A stretch of DNA of 64,000 nucleotides, from positions 62,001 through 126,000 of the forward strand of contig NZ_LXEP01000031.1 of NCBI RefSeq assembly GCF_001654835.1, written 5' to 3'. The notes beneath the pieces were generated by a model, which made no database searches, was not told where the DNA came from, and saw nothing but the letters and a program-made list of their open reading frames with translations. Below are positions 26,656 through 35,507 of this stretch, in pieces. Made by a program: the position numbers and the translations under genes. Positions within the stretch are counted from its first letter, which is position 1. Each line of letters starts with the position of its first letter. The DNA comes from Buttiauxella gaviniae ATCC 51604. GTDB lineage: Bacteria; Pseudomonadota; Gammaproteobacteria; Enterobacterales; Enterobacteriaceae.

Positions 26656-28183
26656 AAAGAATACCTATTTTGATTCTGTCTCACTGATGTCCATTTCAAC
26701 CAAAGCCAACCAGCTTGACGGTGTGGAACAGGCGTTTGTCGCGATGGCGACCGAGATGAACAAAGGGGTTTTAAAGAACCTCGGTCTGTTAAACGACGAG
26801 CTGGAACAGGCCAAAAATGGCGACCTGATGATTGTCATCAAAGGAGCGAGCGATGCGGCAAATGAAGCCACGCTTGAAGCCATTGAAGGGCTCTTCACCC
26901 GCAAAGACAGCGGCAATTCACGCCACGAAGCGCGTTACGCCACACTTGCCAGCGCACATCACAATATCCCGGAAACTAACCTCGCGGTGATTTCGGTCAA
27001 CGGCGCGTTTGCTGCCCGTGAAGCACGTCAGGCGCTGGAAAACGACCTCAACGTGATGCTCTTTTCCGACAACGTTTCCCTTGAAGACGAACTGGCACTC
27101 AAGCAGCTCGCACACAGCAAAGGGTTGCTGATGATGGGGCCGGACTGCGGTACTGCGATTATCAACGGTGCAGCGTTGTGCTTTGGTAACGCGGTACGCC
27201 GTGGCTCAATTGGCATTGTTGGCGCGTCCGGCACTGGTAGCCAGGAATTGAGCGTGCGTATCCATGAATTTGGCGGTGGAATTTCACAACTCATTGGCAC
27301 TGGTGGGCGTGATTTAAGCGAGAAAATCGGCGGCATCATGATGCTCGACGCCATCAAAATGTTGGAAGATGACGCGCAAACTGAAGTGATTGTGCTGGTT
27401 TCCAAACCACCTGCTGAAGCGGTAGCCCGTAAAGTGCTGGAGAGGGCCAAAGCTTGCCGCAAACCGGTGGTGGTTTGTTTCCTCGGTACTAAAGAAGCAC
27501 GTGAGGATGAAGCAGGTTTGCAGTTTGCTCGTGCCACGAAAGAGGCTGCGCTGAAAGCCGTTCTGCTTACTGGAATCAAAAAAGAGTCACTGGACTTACA
27601 CCCGCTTAACTGGCCGCTGATTGAAGAAGTCCGTGCGCGCATGAAACCTGAGCAAAAGTACATTCGTGCACTGTTCTGCGGCGGCACGCTGTGTGACGAA
27701 GCGATGTTTGCAGCATTGGAAAAGTACCCGGACGTCTACAGCAATATCCAGCCGAACCCTGAATACCGCCTCAAAGATGTGAATGTCAGTATCGCCCACA
27801 CCTTCCTCGATTTTGGCGATGACGATTTCACCAACGGCAAACCACACCCGATGATTGACCCAACCAACCGTATTAGCCGCCTGTTGCAGGAAGCGCGTGA
27901 CCCGGAAGTGGGCGTGATCGTAATGGACTTCGTCTTGGGCTTTGGCTCCCATGAAGATCCGGTTGGTGTGATGCTTGATGCCATCAAAGAAGCGAAAGCC
28001 ATTGCTACCCGCGAAGAGCGTAACCTGGAAATCCTGGGCTATGTGTTGGGCACCGATTTGGACACGCCATCGCTTGAAAAGCAGTGCCAGATGCTGACGG
28101 ATGCGGGCGTTATCTGGGCTAGTAGCAGCACCAACACCGGTTTGCTTGCGCGTGAGTTTGTTTGCAAGGAGAAAGCACAATGA
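26633..28183 (+). CDS. yahF: FdrA-family acyl-CoA-synthetase-like protein YahF
   Basis: A 516-residue member of the FdrA family, with a succinyl-CoA-ligase-like fold. The CoA/nucleotide-binding core is GIVGASGTGSQELSVRIHEFGGGISQLIGTGGRDLSEKIGG (about residues 194-234). A ligase-like C-terminal half follows (ALFCGGTLCDEAMF, GVIVMDFVLGFGSHEDPVGVML). It matches E. coli YahF (515 residues). FdrA/AllF with YlbE/AllG has been linked to oxamate carbamoyltransferase activity in E. coli, so a carbamoyl-transfer role is plausible here. GGAGG precedes the ATG inside yahE; the stop overlaps yahG (ATGA). Confidence 0.88.
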   Translation: MSTRIVIKKNTYFDSVSLMSISTKANQLDGVEQAFVAMATEMNKGVLKNLGLLNDELEQAKNGDLMIVIKGASDAANEATLEAIEGLFTRKDSGNSRHEARYATLASAHHNIPETNLAVISVNGAFAAREARQALENDLNVMLFSDNVSLEDELALKQLAHSKGLLMMGPDCGTAIINGAALCFGNAVRRGSIGIVGASGTGSQELSVRIHEFGGGISQLIGTGGRDLSEKIGGIMMLDAIKMLEDDAQTEVIVLVSKPPAEAVARKVLERAKACRKPVVVCFLGTKEAREDEAGLQFARATKEAALKAVLLTGIKKESLDLHPLNWPLIEEVRARMKPEQKYIRALFCGGTLCDEAMFAALEKYPDVYSNIQPNPEYRLKDVNVSIAHTFLDFGDDDFTNGKPHPMIDPTNRISRLLQEARDPEVGVIVMDFVLGFGSHEDPVGVMLDAIKEAKAIATREERNLEILGYVLGTDLDTPSLEKQCQMLTDAGVIWASSSTNTGLLAREFVCKEKAQ

Positions 28184-29592
28184 GTTTATTCAACCAACCG
28201 CTAAATGTGATTAACGTCGGCATTGCAATGTTCAGCGACGATTTGAAAAAGCAGAGCGTTCCCGTGACGCAACTGTACTGGACGCCACCCGGGCAGGGTA
28301 ATTTAGCTGTCGTTAACGCGCTCGATTCCATTGCCGCTCCGGCACTTGCCGAAAAAGTAGCAGCGGCTAACAAACTGGCCGTTGAGCGCATCATCCAGTC
28401 ACAGCCGGTTTTAGTCGGCTATGACCAGGCGATTAACGTGGTACCGGGCATGACGCGCAACACCATTCTGCACGCCGGGCCGCCTATCGCCTGGGAAAAT
28501 ATGTGCGGCGCGATGAAAGGTGCCGTCACCGGGGCGCTGGTGTTTGAAGGGCTGGCGGCGAATATTGATGAGGCCGCACAACTGGCGGCGTCTGGCGAAA
28601 TCATCTTCTCGCCATGCCATGAACACGACTGCGTAGGGTCTATGGCGGGTGTGACGTCTGCCTCAATGTTTATGCATATCGTCGAGAACAAAACCTACGG
28701 CAACCGCGCATATACAAACCTCAGCGAGCAGATGGCGAAGATCTTGCGCATGGGCGCTAACGACCAGAGCGTTATCGACCGTCTTTTCTGGATGCGTGAT
28801 GTGCTCGGCCCAATGCTGCGTGATGCGATGAAACTGGCGGGTGAAATCGACCTGCGTTTGATGCTGGCGCAAGCACTGCATATGGGCGACGAGTGCCACA
28901 ACCGCAACAACGCGGGCACCACGTTGCTGATTCAGGCGCTCACGCCGTGGATTATTCAGACTAATTTCACCGTCGCGCAGCAGAAAGAAGTGTTCGATTT
29001 TGTCGCCAGCAGCGACTATTTCTCCGGCCCAACGTGGATGGCGATGTGCAAAGCGGCAATGGACGCAGCGCACGGTATCGAATACAGCACCGTGGTGACC
29101 ACCATGGCGCGTAACGGCGTGGAGTTTGGCTTGCGCGTTAGCGGCTTGCCGGGACACTGGTTCACCGGCCCGGCGCAGCAAGTGATCGGCCCGATGTTTG
29201 CGGGTTACAAACCTGCAGATTCTGGGCTGGATATTGGCGACAGCGCGATTACCGAAACCTACGGCATCGGCGGTTTTGCTATGGCAACGGCTCCGGCGAT
29301 TGTGGCGCTGGTGGGGGGCACCGTGGATGAAGCTATCGACTTCTCGCGCCAGATGCGTGAGATAACGCTGGGCGAAAACCCGAATGTCACCATTCCATTG
29401 CTGTCGTTTATGGGCATTCCAACCGCCATTGATATTACGCGTGTGGGCAACAGCGGCATTTTGCCGGTGATCAACACCGCCATTGCCCACAAAGATGCGG
29501 GCATCGGCATGATTGGCGCCGGGATTGTCCATCCGCCGTTTGAATGTTTTGAGAAGGCTCTGCTCGCCTTTGGTGAGCGTTACTCTTTCTGA
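28180..29592 (+). CDS. yahG: DUF1116 protein YahG (YlbE/AllG-like)
   Basis: A 470-residue DUF1116 protein, similar in size to E. coli YahG (472). Typical stretches are GMTRNTILHAGPPIAWENMCGAMKGAVTGALVFEG, FSPCHEHDCVGSMAGVTSASMFMHIVENK, AQALHMGDECHNRNNAGTTLLIQALTPWI, PGHWFTGPAQQVIGPMF and the C-terminal GAGIVHPPFECFEKAL. Conserved His, Cys and Glu residues (CHEHDCVG, MGDECHNRN) suggest a catalytic site. It is a likely partner of YahF in a carbamoyltransferase. The ATG overlaps the yahF stop. Confidence 0.88.
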   Translation: MSLFNQPLNVINVGIAMFSDDLKKQSVPVTQLYWTPPGQGNLAVVNALDSIAAPALAEKVAAANKLAVERIIQSQPVLVGYDQAINVVPGMTRNTILHAGPPIAWENMCGAMKGAVTGALVFEGLAANIDEAAQLAASGEIIFSPCHEHDCVGSMAGVTSASMFMHIVENKTYGNRAYTNLSEQMAKILRMGANDQSVIDRLFWMRDVLGPMLRDAMKLAGEIDLRLMLAQALHMGDECHNRNNAGTTLLIQALTPWIIQTNFTVAQQKEVFDFVASSDYFSGPTWMAMCKAAMDAAHGIEYSTVVTTMARNGVEFGLRVSGLPGHWFTGPAQQVIGPMFAGYKPADSGLDIGDSAITETYGIGGFAMATAPAIVALVGGTVDEAIDFSRQMREITLGENPNVTIPLLSFMGIPTAIDITRVGNSGILPVINTAIAHKDAGIGMIGAGIVHPPFECFEKALLAFGERYSF

Positions 29593-29603
29593 GGGATACC
29601 CCG

Positions 29604-31142
29604 ATGACAAACGTTAAGCTTGAGTGGAAACGCGGTGACTGGGCGGCATATTTCGGGTTGATGACCAACAACCTGACCAACTTGCTGACCATGATGGGGT
29701 TACTCATTTTTGTGGTGGGTATACCAACGGAAATTGTTTACGGGCGCATTGCGCCAGCCTTCGGGCTGGCGGTGCTGGTAGCGAGCATTTGCTACGCCTG
29801 GTTTGGCCTGCAACTGGCAAAAGAGACAGGGCGCAAAGATGTGACCGCACTGCCTTCCGGGCCAAGTGCGCCGTCCATCTTTACCGTGACGTTTTTGGTA
29901 TTGATGCCGGTCTACCAGCAAACCGGCGACGCTGAGTTTGCGATTCAGATTGGCCTGGTGTGGTGTTTTGTTGAAGCGATGATTCTGGTGGGCGGTTCGT
30001 TCCTTGGCGAAACCATCCGCAAGATGATCCCGCGTACCGTTCTGCTTTCGTGTTTGTCGGGCTTAGGTTTATTGCTGCTGGCGATGAACCCGATGCTTCA
30101 GGCATTTGAAGCGCCGACTGTTTCCTTCATCGTGCTGCTGCTTATCTTCATCAACTGGTTTGGCAAAAAGCCGATTTTTGCCCGTATTCCTACAGGCTTA
30201 TTACTGCTGGTTGCCGGTACTGCGCTGGCGTGGGTTTCCGGCCTGCAAAGCCCGGAAGCGATCAAAGCCTCGATGTCCTCATTCGGCTTTAACCCACCAT
30301 CGATTCATGTTGATAGCTTCCTGCAAGGCTTGCCGCACGCGCTGCCATACCTGGCATCGGCAGTTCCGTTGGGGCTGGCGAACTACATTTTTGACCTGGA
30401 AAACATTGAGAGTGCCCACGCAGCGGGTGATGAGTACAACACCCGTAAAGTGATGCTCACCAACGGCCTTGCCTCCACGCTCGGCTGCCTGATGGGGAAC
30501 CCGTTCCCGGTCACGGTGTACGTTGGACACGCGGGCTGGAAAGCGATGGGTGCGAGTATCGGCTACACGCTGGCATCGGGTGTGACGATGTTTATCGTGC
30601 CGCTGTTTGGCCTCGGTGCATTCATGCTCGCCATTATTCCGATGACTGCCATTGTGCCAATTCTGGTGTTTATCGGCGTGGTGACGGCAAACCAGGTGGT
30701 GCGCGAAACGCCGAAGATAGAGGTGCCGGTTATTTTCATCTGCTTGTTCCCGTGGATAGCCAACTGGGCGCTGACCATGGTGAATAGCGTGATGGCAGCG
30801 GCCGGGACGTCGGCTGCAAAAATCGGCCCTGAAGCGCTGGCGCATAAAGGGGTGTTTTACCAGGGACTGGTGCATTTGGGCAACGGTGCACCGCTCGCCA
30901 GCATGTTGTGGGGTTGCGTGGCAATCTTCGCGATTATCAACAAGCCGTTACGTGGTGCAGTGGCCGCCGCAGTTGGTGCGTTGCTGGCACTGTTTGGCGT
31001 GATTCATGCGCCGATGGTCGGCTTTGCGCAGGGCAGTTCGCTGATGTTTGTCACCGCGTATTTGATGATGGGCGCGATGTTTGTGGTGAAGCATGTGCTT
31101 GACCGTCGTGAAGCGGCTTCTGAGGTTGTGACTTCCGTTTAA
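29604..31142 (+). CDS. NCS2-type purine/pyrimidine-like permease
   Basis: A 512-residue membrane protein with about 12-14 helices, related to the xanthine/uracil (NCS2/AzgA-like) permeases. Recognisable parts are LTNLLTMMGLLIFVVGIPTEIVYGRIAPAFGLAVLV, DVTALPSGPSAPSIFTV, YIFDLENIESAHAAGDEYNTRKVMLTNGLASTLGCLMGNPFPVTVYVGHAGWKAMGA and VVTANQVVRETPKIEVPVIFICLFPWIANW. The gene is inserted between yahG and yahI, which are not separated by such a gene in the E. coli order I recall. It would import the ring compound, or its opened product, used by the cluster. The ligand cannot be read from the sequence. Confidence 0.82.
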   Translation: MTNVKLEWKRGDWAAYFGLMTNNLTNLLTMMGLLIFVVGIPTEIVYGRIAPAFGLAVLVASICYAWFGLQLAKETGRKDVTALPSGPSAPSIFTVTFLVLMPVYQQTGDAEFAIQIGLVWCFVEAMILVGGSFLGETIRKMIPRTVLLSCLSGLGLLLLAMNPMLQAFEAPTVSFIVLLLIFINWFGKKPIFARIPTGLLLLVAGTALAWVSGLQSPEAIKASMSSFGFNPPSIHVDSFLQGLPHALPYLASAVPLGLANYIFDLENIESAHAAGDEYNTRKVMLTNGLASTLGCLMGNPFPVTVYVGHAGWKAMGASIGYTLASGVTMFIVPLFGLGAFMLAIIPMTAIVPILVFIGVVTANQVVRETPKIEVPVIFICLFPWIANWALTMVNSVMAAAGTSAAKIGPEALAHKGVFYQGLVHLGNGAPLASMLWGCVAIFAIINKPLRGAVAAAVGALLALFGVIHAPMVGFAQGSSLMFVTAYLMMGAMFVVKHVLDRREAASEVVTSV

Positions 31143-31147
31143 TACTT

Positions 31148-31192
31148 CCCCTCACCCTAACCCTTTCCCCAGGGAGAGGGCCGGGGTGAGGG
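31148..31192. repeat. Intergenic palindromic repeat
   Basis: CCCCTCACCCTAACCCTTTC and its reverse image GGGAGAGGGCCGGGGTGAGG form a strong GC-rich hairpin between the permease gene and yahI. This sequence type is a common short intergenic repeat in gamma-proteobacteria and could lower read-through into yahI. Confidence 0.7.
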
Positions 31193-31217
31193 CGTCCGTA
31201 CCCTAAGGATAAAAATA

Positions 31218-32168
31218 ATGAAACAACTTGTGGTCGTGGCAATTGGCGGCAACAGCATCATCAAAGACAACGCCAGCCAGTCGGTTGAACATCAGCAAGT
31301 CGCGGTTAAAGAAGTGGCCCAGACGGTGCTGGAAATGCTCTCGTCGGATTACGACATCGTGCTGACGCACGGCAACGGCCCACAGGTGGGGCTGGACCTG
31401 CGTCGTGCGGAAATCGCCCATGAGAAAGAGGGATTGCCGCTCACACCGCTGGCTAACTGTGTGGCAGATACCCAGGGCGGCATCGGCTATCTGATTCAGC
31501 AGGCGCTGAATAACCAGTTGGGGAAACACGGAGACAAAAAAGCGGTCACCGTGATAACTCAAGTGGAAGTGGACAAAAACGACCCGAATTTCGCGCATCC
31601 AACCAAGCCGATTGGCGCGTTCTTTAGCGAACAACAGTGCGAGGCGCTAAAAGTGGCGCATCCGGACTGGCAGTTTGTGGAAGATTCCGGGCGTGGTTAC
31701 CGTCGGGTTGTGGCGTCTCCAGAGCCAAAACGCATTGTTGAAGCTGATGCCATCAGCGCGCTTATCAAACAAGGCTTTGTGGTGATTGGTGCAGGAGGTG
31801 GCGGTATTCCGGTGATTCGCAGCGAAGAGGGCGATTATCAGAGCGTGGATGCGGTTATCGATAAAGACCTGTCTACCGCGCTGCTGGCTCGCGAAGTGAA
31901 CGCTGACATTCTGGTGATCACCACTGGCGTGGAGAAAGTATGTATTCACTTTGGCAAACCAGAACAACGAGCGCTCGATGAAGTCACGGTTGAACAGATG
32001 GCGCATTTCAGCGAAGAAGGTCATTTCCCTCCGGGCAGCATGCTGCCAAAAATCACTGCCAGCCTCGCGTTCCTGCGCAATGGCGGCAAACGCGTGATTA
32101 TCACCACCCCTGAAAAATTACCTGCGGCCCTACGTGGCGAGACGGGCACTCATATTGTTAATGCTTAA
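31218..32168 (+). CDS. yahI: Carbamate kinase-like protein YahI
   Basis: A 316-residue carbamate kinase of the amino-acid kinase fold, the length of E. coli YahI. It would convert carbamoyl phosphate and ADP to carbamate and ATP. Motifs are VAIGGNSIIKD at the start, LTHGNGPQVG, DTQGGIGYLIQQAL, IGAGGGGIPVI, DAVIDKDLSTALLAREVNADILVITTGVEKV and FPPGSMLPKITA. In the cluster it would harvest ATP from carbamoyl phosphate made by a YahF/YahG transferase. AAGGATAAAAATA precedes the ATG. Confidence 0.92.
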   Translation: MKQLVVVAIGGNSIIKDNASQSVEHQQVAVKEVAQTVLEMLSSDYDIVLTHGNGPQVGLDLRRAEIAHEKEGLPLTPLANCVADTQGGIGYLIQQALNNQLGKHGDKKAVTVITQVEVDKNDPNFAHPTKPIGAFFSEQQCEALKVAHPDWQFVEDSGRGYRRVVASPEPKRIVEADAISALIKQGFVVIGAGGGGIPVIRSEEGDYQSVDAVIDKDLSTALLAREVNADILVITTGVEKVCIHFGKPEQRALDEVTVEQMAHFSEEGHFPPGSMLPKITASLAFLRNGGKRVIITTPEKLPAALRGETGTHIVNA

Positions 32169-32183
32169 GAGTGGGAGAACTCA

Positions 32184-33572
32184 ATGAATAATGCAGAAAA
32201 AAGCCGCCGTGAATTTTTAAGCGGTGGCGGTAAAGTGGCTGCTGCCTGCGCACTCTTTGGCGCGACTGGCTCAATGGCGTATGCTGCGAAACCAGCCTCC
32301 CTTGCCTGTGAGACGGACAATCGCATGAGCGCCATTAAAGAATCGCATTACTACCTCGACAACGTACTGCTTGAGGCGGGTTTTAGCCGCGACGGGCAGA
32401 CTATTGTTGGCACGCAAACCGAACTGAAAACGCTGGAAATTAAAGACGGCAAAATTGCGGCACTGCTCGCAAATAAACAGCATCCCGATGCCACCCTTGC
32501 CCATTACGATGCGTCAGGGAAACTGCTGCTGCCAGCGATGCGCGATATGCACATCCATCTTGATAAAACCTTCTACGGCGGCCCGTGGCGTGTGCATAAC
32601 CGCCCGGCGGGAACCACCATTCTGGACATGATTGCCCTTGAGCAAAAATTGCTGCCGGAATTGCAACCGGTCACTCAGGAGCGTGCGGAAAAACTGATTG
32701 ATTTGATACAGTCGAAAGGCTCGACCATCGCCCGAAGCCATTGCAACGTTGAGCCCGTTTCCGGGCTGAAAAACCTCGAAAATCTGCAAGCGGTTCTGGA
32801 ACGCCGTAAGTCTGGTTTTAGCTGTGAAATTGTCGCGTTTCCTCAGCATGGTTTGCTGCACTCTAACTCCGTTGCGTTGATGCGCGATGCAATGCAAGCG
32901 GGCGCTCACTATGTGGGTGGGCTTGACCCGACTAACGTCGACGGGGCGATGGAAAAATCCTTAGATGCCATGTTCCAGATAGCCATCGACTACAAAAAAG
33001 GTGTCGATATCCACCTGCATGAAACCAGCCCAGCCGGGATCGCCGCGGTGAATTACATGGTTGAAACGGTGGAGAAAACCCCTGAGCTGAAAGGCAAATT
33101 GACCATCAGCCACGGTTTTGCACTGGCGATGATGAACGAACAAGAAGTTGATGCGATTGCTACGCGTATGGCGGCGCAGCAAATTACTATCGCGTCAACG
33201 GTACCGATTGGCACCATGCATATGCCACTCAAGCAGTTGCAAGAGAAGGGGGTGTTTGTGATGACGGGCACCGACAGCGTTATCGACCACTGGTCGCCGT
33301 ATGGCCTGGGCGACATGCTGGAGAAAGCCAACCTTTATGCGCAGCTCTATATGCGTGTCAGTGAATTGAATCTTTCACGATCCCTTGCGATTGCCACCGG
33401 CAACGTGCTGCCGCTTAATGACAAAGGCGAGCGTGTGTGGCCAAAAGCACAGGATGAAGCAAGCTTTGTGCTGGTGGATGCCTCATGTTCTGCCGAAGCA
33501 GTGGCACGTATCTCTCCACGAACCGCGACCTTCCATAAAGGGAATCTGGTTTGGGGTGAACTTAGCGTGTAG
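32184..33572 (+). CDS. yahJ: Amidohydrolase-superfamily deaminase YahJ with Tat signal
   Basis: A 462-residue amidohydrolase similar to E. coli YahJ (460 residues) and related to cytosine deaminase. The metal ligands are all present: HxH in RDMHIHLDK, His in VDIHLHETSPAG, His in LTISHGFALA and Asp in FVMTGTDSVIDHWSP. The N-terminus has a twin-arginine motif SRREFLSGG followed by a hydrophobic stretch AAACALFGATGSMAYA, so the enzyme should be exported folded to the periplasm. That would place the first hydrolytic step outside the cytoplasm and the carbamoyl steps inside, with the permease between. Substrate unknown. Last gene of the cluster. Confidence 0.88.
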   Translation: MNNAEKSRREFLSGGGKVAAACALFGATGSMAYAAKPASLACETDNRMSAIKESHYYLDNVLLEAGFSRDGQTIVGTQTELKTLEIKDGKIAALLANKQHPDATLAHYDASGKLLLPAMRDMHIHLDKTFYGGPWRVHNRPAGTTILDMIALEQKLLPELQPVTQERAEKLIDLIQSKGSTIARSHCNVEPVSGLKNLENLQAVLERRKSGFSCEIVAFPQHGLLHSNSVALMRDAMQAGAHYVGGLDPTNVDGAMEKSLDAMFQIAIDYKKGVDIHLHETSPAGIAAVNYMVETVEKTPELKGKLTISHGFALAMMNEQEVDAIATRMAAQQITIASTVPIGTMHMPLKQLQEKGVFVMTGTDSVIDHWSPYGLGDMLEKANLYAQLYMRVSELNLSRSLAIATGNVLPLNDKGERVWPKAQDEASFVLVDASCSAEAVARISPRTATFHKGNLVWGELSV

Positions 33573-33849
33573 TGCCTGGTGCTTAGTGAAAAACATCCTG
33601 CATAGGGACATTCTGTGCAGGATTTTTTAATGAATGAATTTCTGCATTAAATAGATAGAACTCCATATGTTTTTTAACTCCACGTTATAAAAATCTTCGA
33701 TTTAACCAAGCTCTTTCCTCGTATTCCTATTGTATCAATATTTTATATAATAAATATTGGATGATAACTAAAATAAACAATCATAATCAATTCCTGTAAC
33801 ACCAATAATAATCTTACCTACCTGCAAATCGCACAGAGGATCTCCTCTT

Positions 33850-35160
33850 ATGTCTATAGAACTCGAAACACGGGTGCTGCGAAAAATAACGCTTCGCATC
33901 ATTCCCTTTATTATGCTGCTCTATTTTATTGCTTTTCTGGATAGGGTGAATATTGGTTTCGCGGCATTAACAATGAACCAGGAGTTAGGTTTTTCTCCCA
34001 CTGTTTTTGGTATCGGCGCGGGAATATTTTTCCTCGGTTATTTTTTATTTGAAGTTCCGTCTAACCTTATCTTGAATAAAGTTGGGGCGAGGATTTGGAT
34101 TGCCCGAGTCATGATTACCTGGGGACTGGTTTCAGGGGCAATGGCTTTTGTTCAGGGCACGACCAGTTTCTATATTTTACGTTTCTTACTTGGTGTGGCT
34201 GAAGCCGGATTTTTCCCTGGTATAATTCTGTACTTAAGCTTTTGGTTCCCCATGAAACGACGTGCTCAAGTAACGGCTATTTTCATGGCTGCAGCACCTT
34301 TATCGACTGCACTAGGTTCACCCATTTCCGGGGCATTGCTGGAATTACACGGTTTCCTTGGTTGGTCTGGCTGGAAATGGATGTTTGTACTTGAGGCGAT
34401 CCCCGCAGTGATTTTAGGTTGCGTGGTGTTGTTCTGGCTTACCGATCGCCCTGCTAAAGCAAAATGGTTAACTGATGAAGAGCGCAACTGGCTTATGCAG
34501 ACTCTTGCTGCTGAACAAAGTACTAAAGCGGGTTCCGCTCATGTGAGTGTCTGGAAAGGTCTGGCAGATAAACGCGTTATTGCCTTGTCGTTGGTCTATT
34601 TCGGGACTTCTGCCGGGCTCTATACCCTGGGGATCTGGTCACCGCAGATAATCAAAGCATTTGGCATGAGTTCCTTGCAAGTCGGGCTATTAAACGCCAT
34701 TCCTGCCATTATTGCGGTGGTCGCGATGGTGCTTTGGGCGCGGCATTCGGATAAAAAAGTGGAACGTACCTGGCATATTATCGGTGCTTGTATGCTGGCG
34801 GCAGTAGGGTTGATTTATGCTGGTATGGTTACCACTGTGGTGACAGCAATTATCGCCTTAACTTTGGTTAATGTCGGTATCAGTGCCTCCAAGCCGCCAT
34901 TGTGGAGTATGCCAACGATGTTTTTGTCAGGCTCTGCAGCAGCGGCAGGGATCGCCACGATAAACTCGATTGGTAATCTGGGCGGGTTCGTCGGACCCGT
35001 GATGATTGGGGTGATTAAAGAACACACGGGGAGTTTCACTGGCGGGCTGTTGTTTGTTGCCGCGTTACTGTGTTTGTCATCGATTCTGGTTTGGTTACTG
35101 TCAAAGAGTGCCGAGCGGCAGAATAGTGCTTATCAAGCCCCACATTCTAAATCATCGTGA
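33850..35160 (+). CDS. MFS anion:cation symporter (ACS family), copy 1
   Basis: A 436-residue major facilitator with 12 predicted helices. The ACS-family opening is LRIIPFIMLLYFIAFLDRVNIGFAALTMNQELGFSPTVFGIGAGIFFLGYFLFEVPSNLIL, and ILRFLLGVAEAGFFPGIILYLSFWFP is also typical. Family members carry carboxylates such as tartrate, phthalate or glucarate. It is clearly a paralogue of the carrier at 35508, with long shared stretches. The nearby tartrate dehydrogenase suggests a tartrate-type substrate. A hairpin terminator follows, so the two carriers are probably separate transcripts. Confidence 0.85.
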   Translation: MSIELETRVLRKITLRIIPFIMLLYFIAFLDRVNIGFAALTMNQELGFSPTVFGIGAGIFFLGYFLFEVPSNLILNKVGARIWIARVMITWGLVSGAMAFVQGTTSFYILRFLLGVAEAGFFPGIILYLSFWFPMKRRAQVTAIFMAAAPLSTALGSPISGALLELHGFLGWSGWKWMFVLEAIPAVILGCVVLFWLTDRPAKAKWLTDEERNWLMQTLAAEQSTKAGSAHVSVWKGLADKRVIALSLVYFGTSAGLYTLGIWSPQIIKAFGMSSLQVGLLNAIPAIIAVVAMVLWARHSDKKVERTWHIIGACMLAAVGLIYAGMVTTVVTAIIALTLVNVGISASKPPLWSMPTMFLSGSAAAAGIATINSIGNLGGFVGPVMIGVIKEHTGSFTGGLLFVAALLCLSSILVWLLSKSAERQNSAYQAPHSKSS

Positions 35161-35166
35161 ATGCGA

Positions 35167-35192
35167 AACGGCTACCGACTGAGGTAGCCGTT
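35167..35192 (+). terminator. Stem-loop terminator after the first MFS gene
   Basis: AACGGCTAC (35167-35175) pairs with GTAGCCGTT (35184-35192), followed by CTCATTAATC. The stem is strong and the T run weak. The rest of the 347-base gap to 35508 is AT-rich and shows no gene. Confidence 0.6.
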
Positions 35193-35507
35193 CTCATTAA
35201 TCGATTAAATCTCTGATGTTTGAAGCCTATCACAAATACAAACTTTAGCGTCCAGGCTAACTCTCCATATATAAACAGGTATTTTATCTGGATTTCTTCT
35301 TAGCTTAAGTGTTAATTACTCTAGCTATATGATCTATCATGCTTTTTTAGAGGCGACTCATATCTGTTAGCATTATTTCATTTTTTTATATAATCACGAC
35401 TGGATGATTCATCTCGATCGGCAGCGCATATTTCAATGACTGGCCTGTGCTATTTAGACTTATAACAACAGGTGTCCGATTATTTATTAAAATAATGGAA
35501 ATATGCT

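Noticed and set aside
27028-27687. Minus-strand open frame of 219 codons
   Set aside because: Antisense of yahF; Ser/Pro-rich shadow.
28663-29610. Long minus-strand open frame of 315 codons
   Set aside because: It lies opposite yahG; the sequence is Arg/His-rich shadow translation without a domain.
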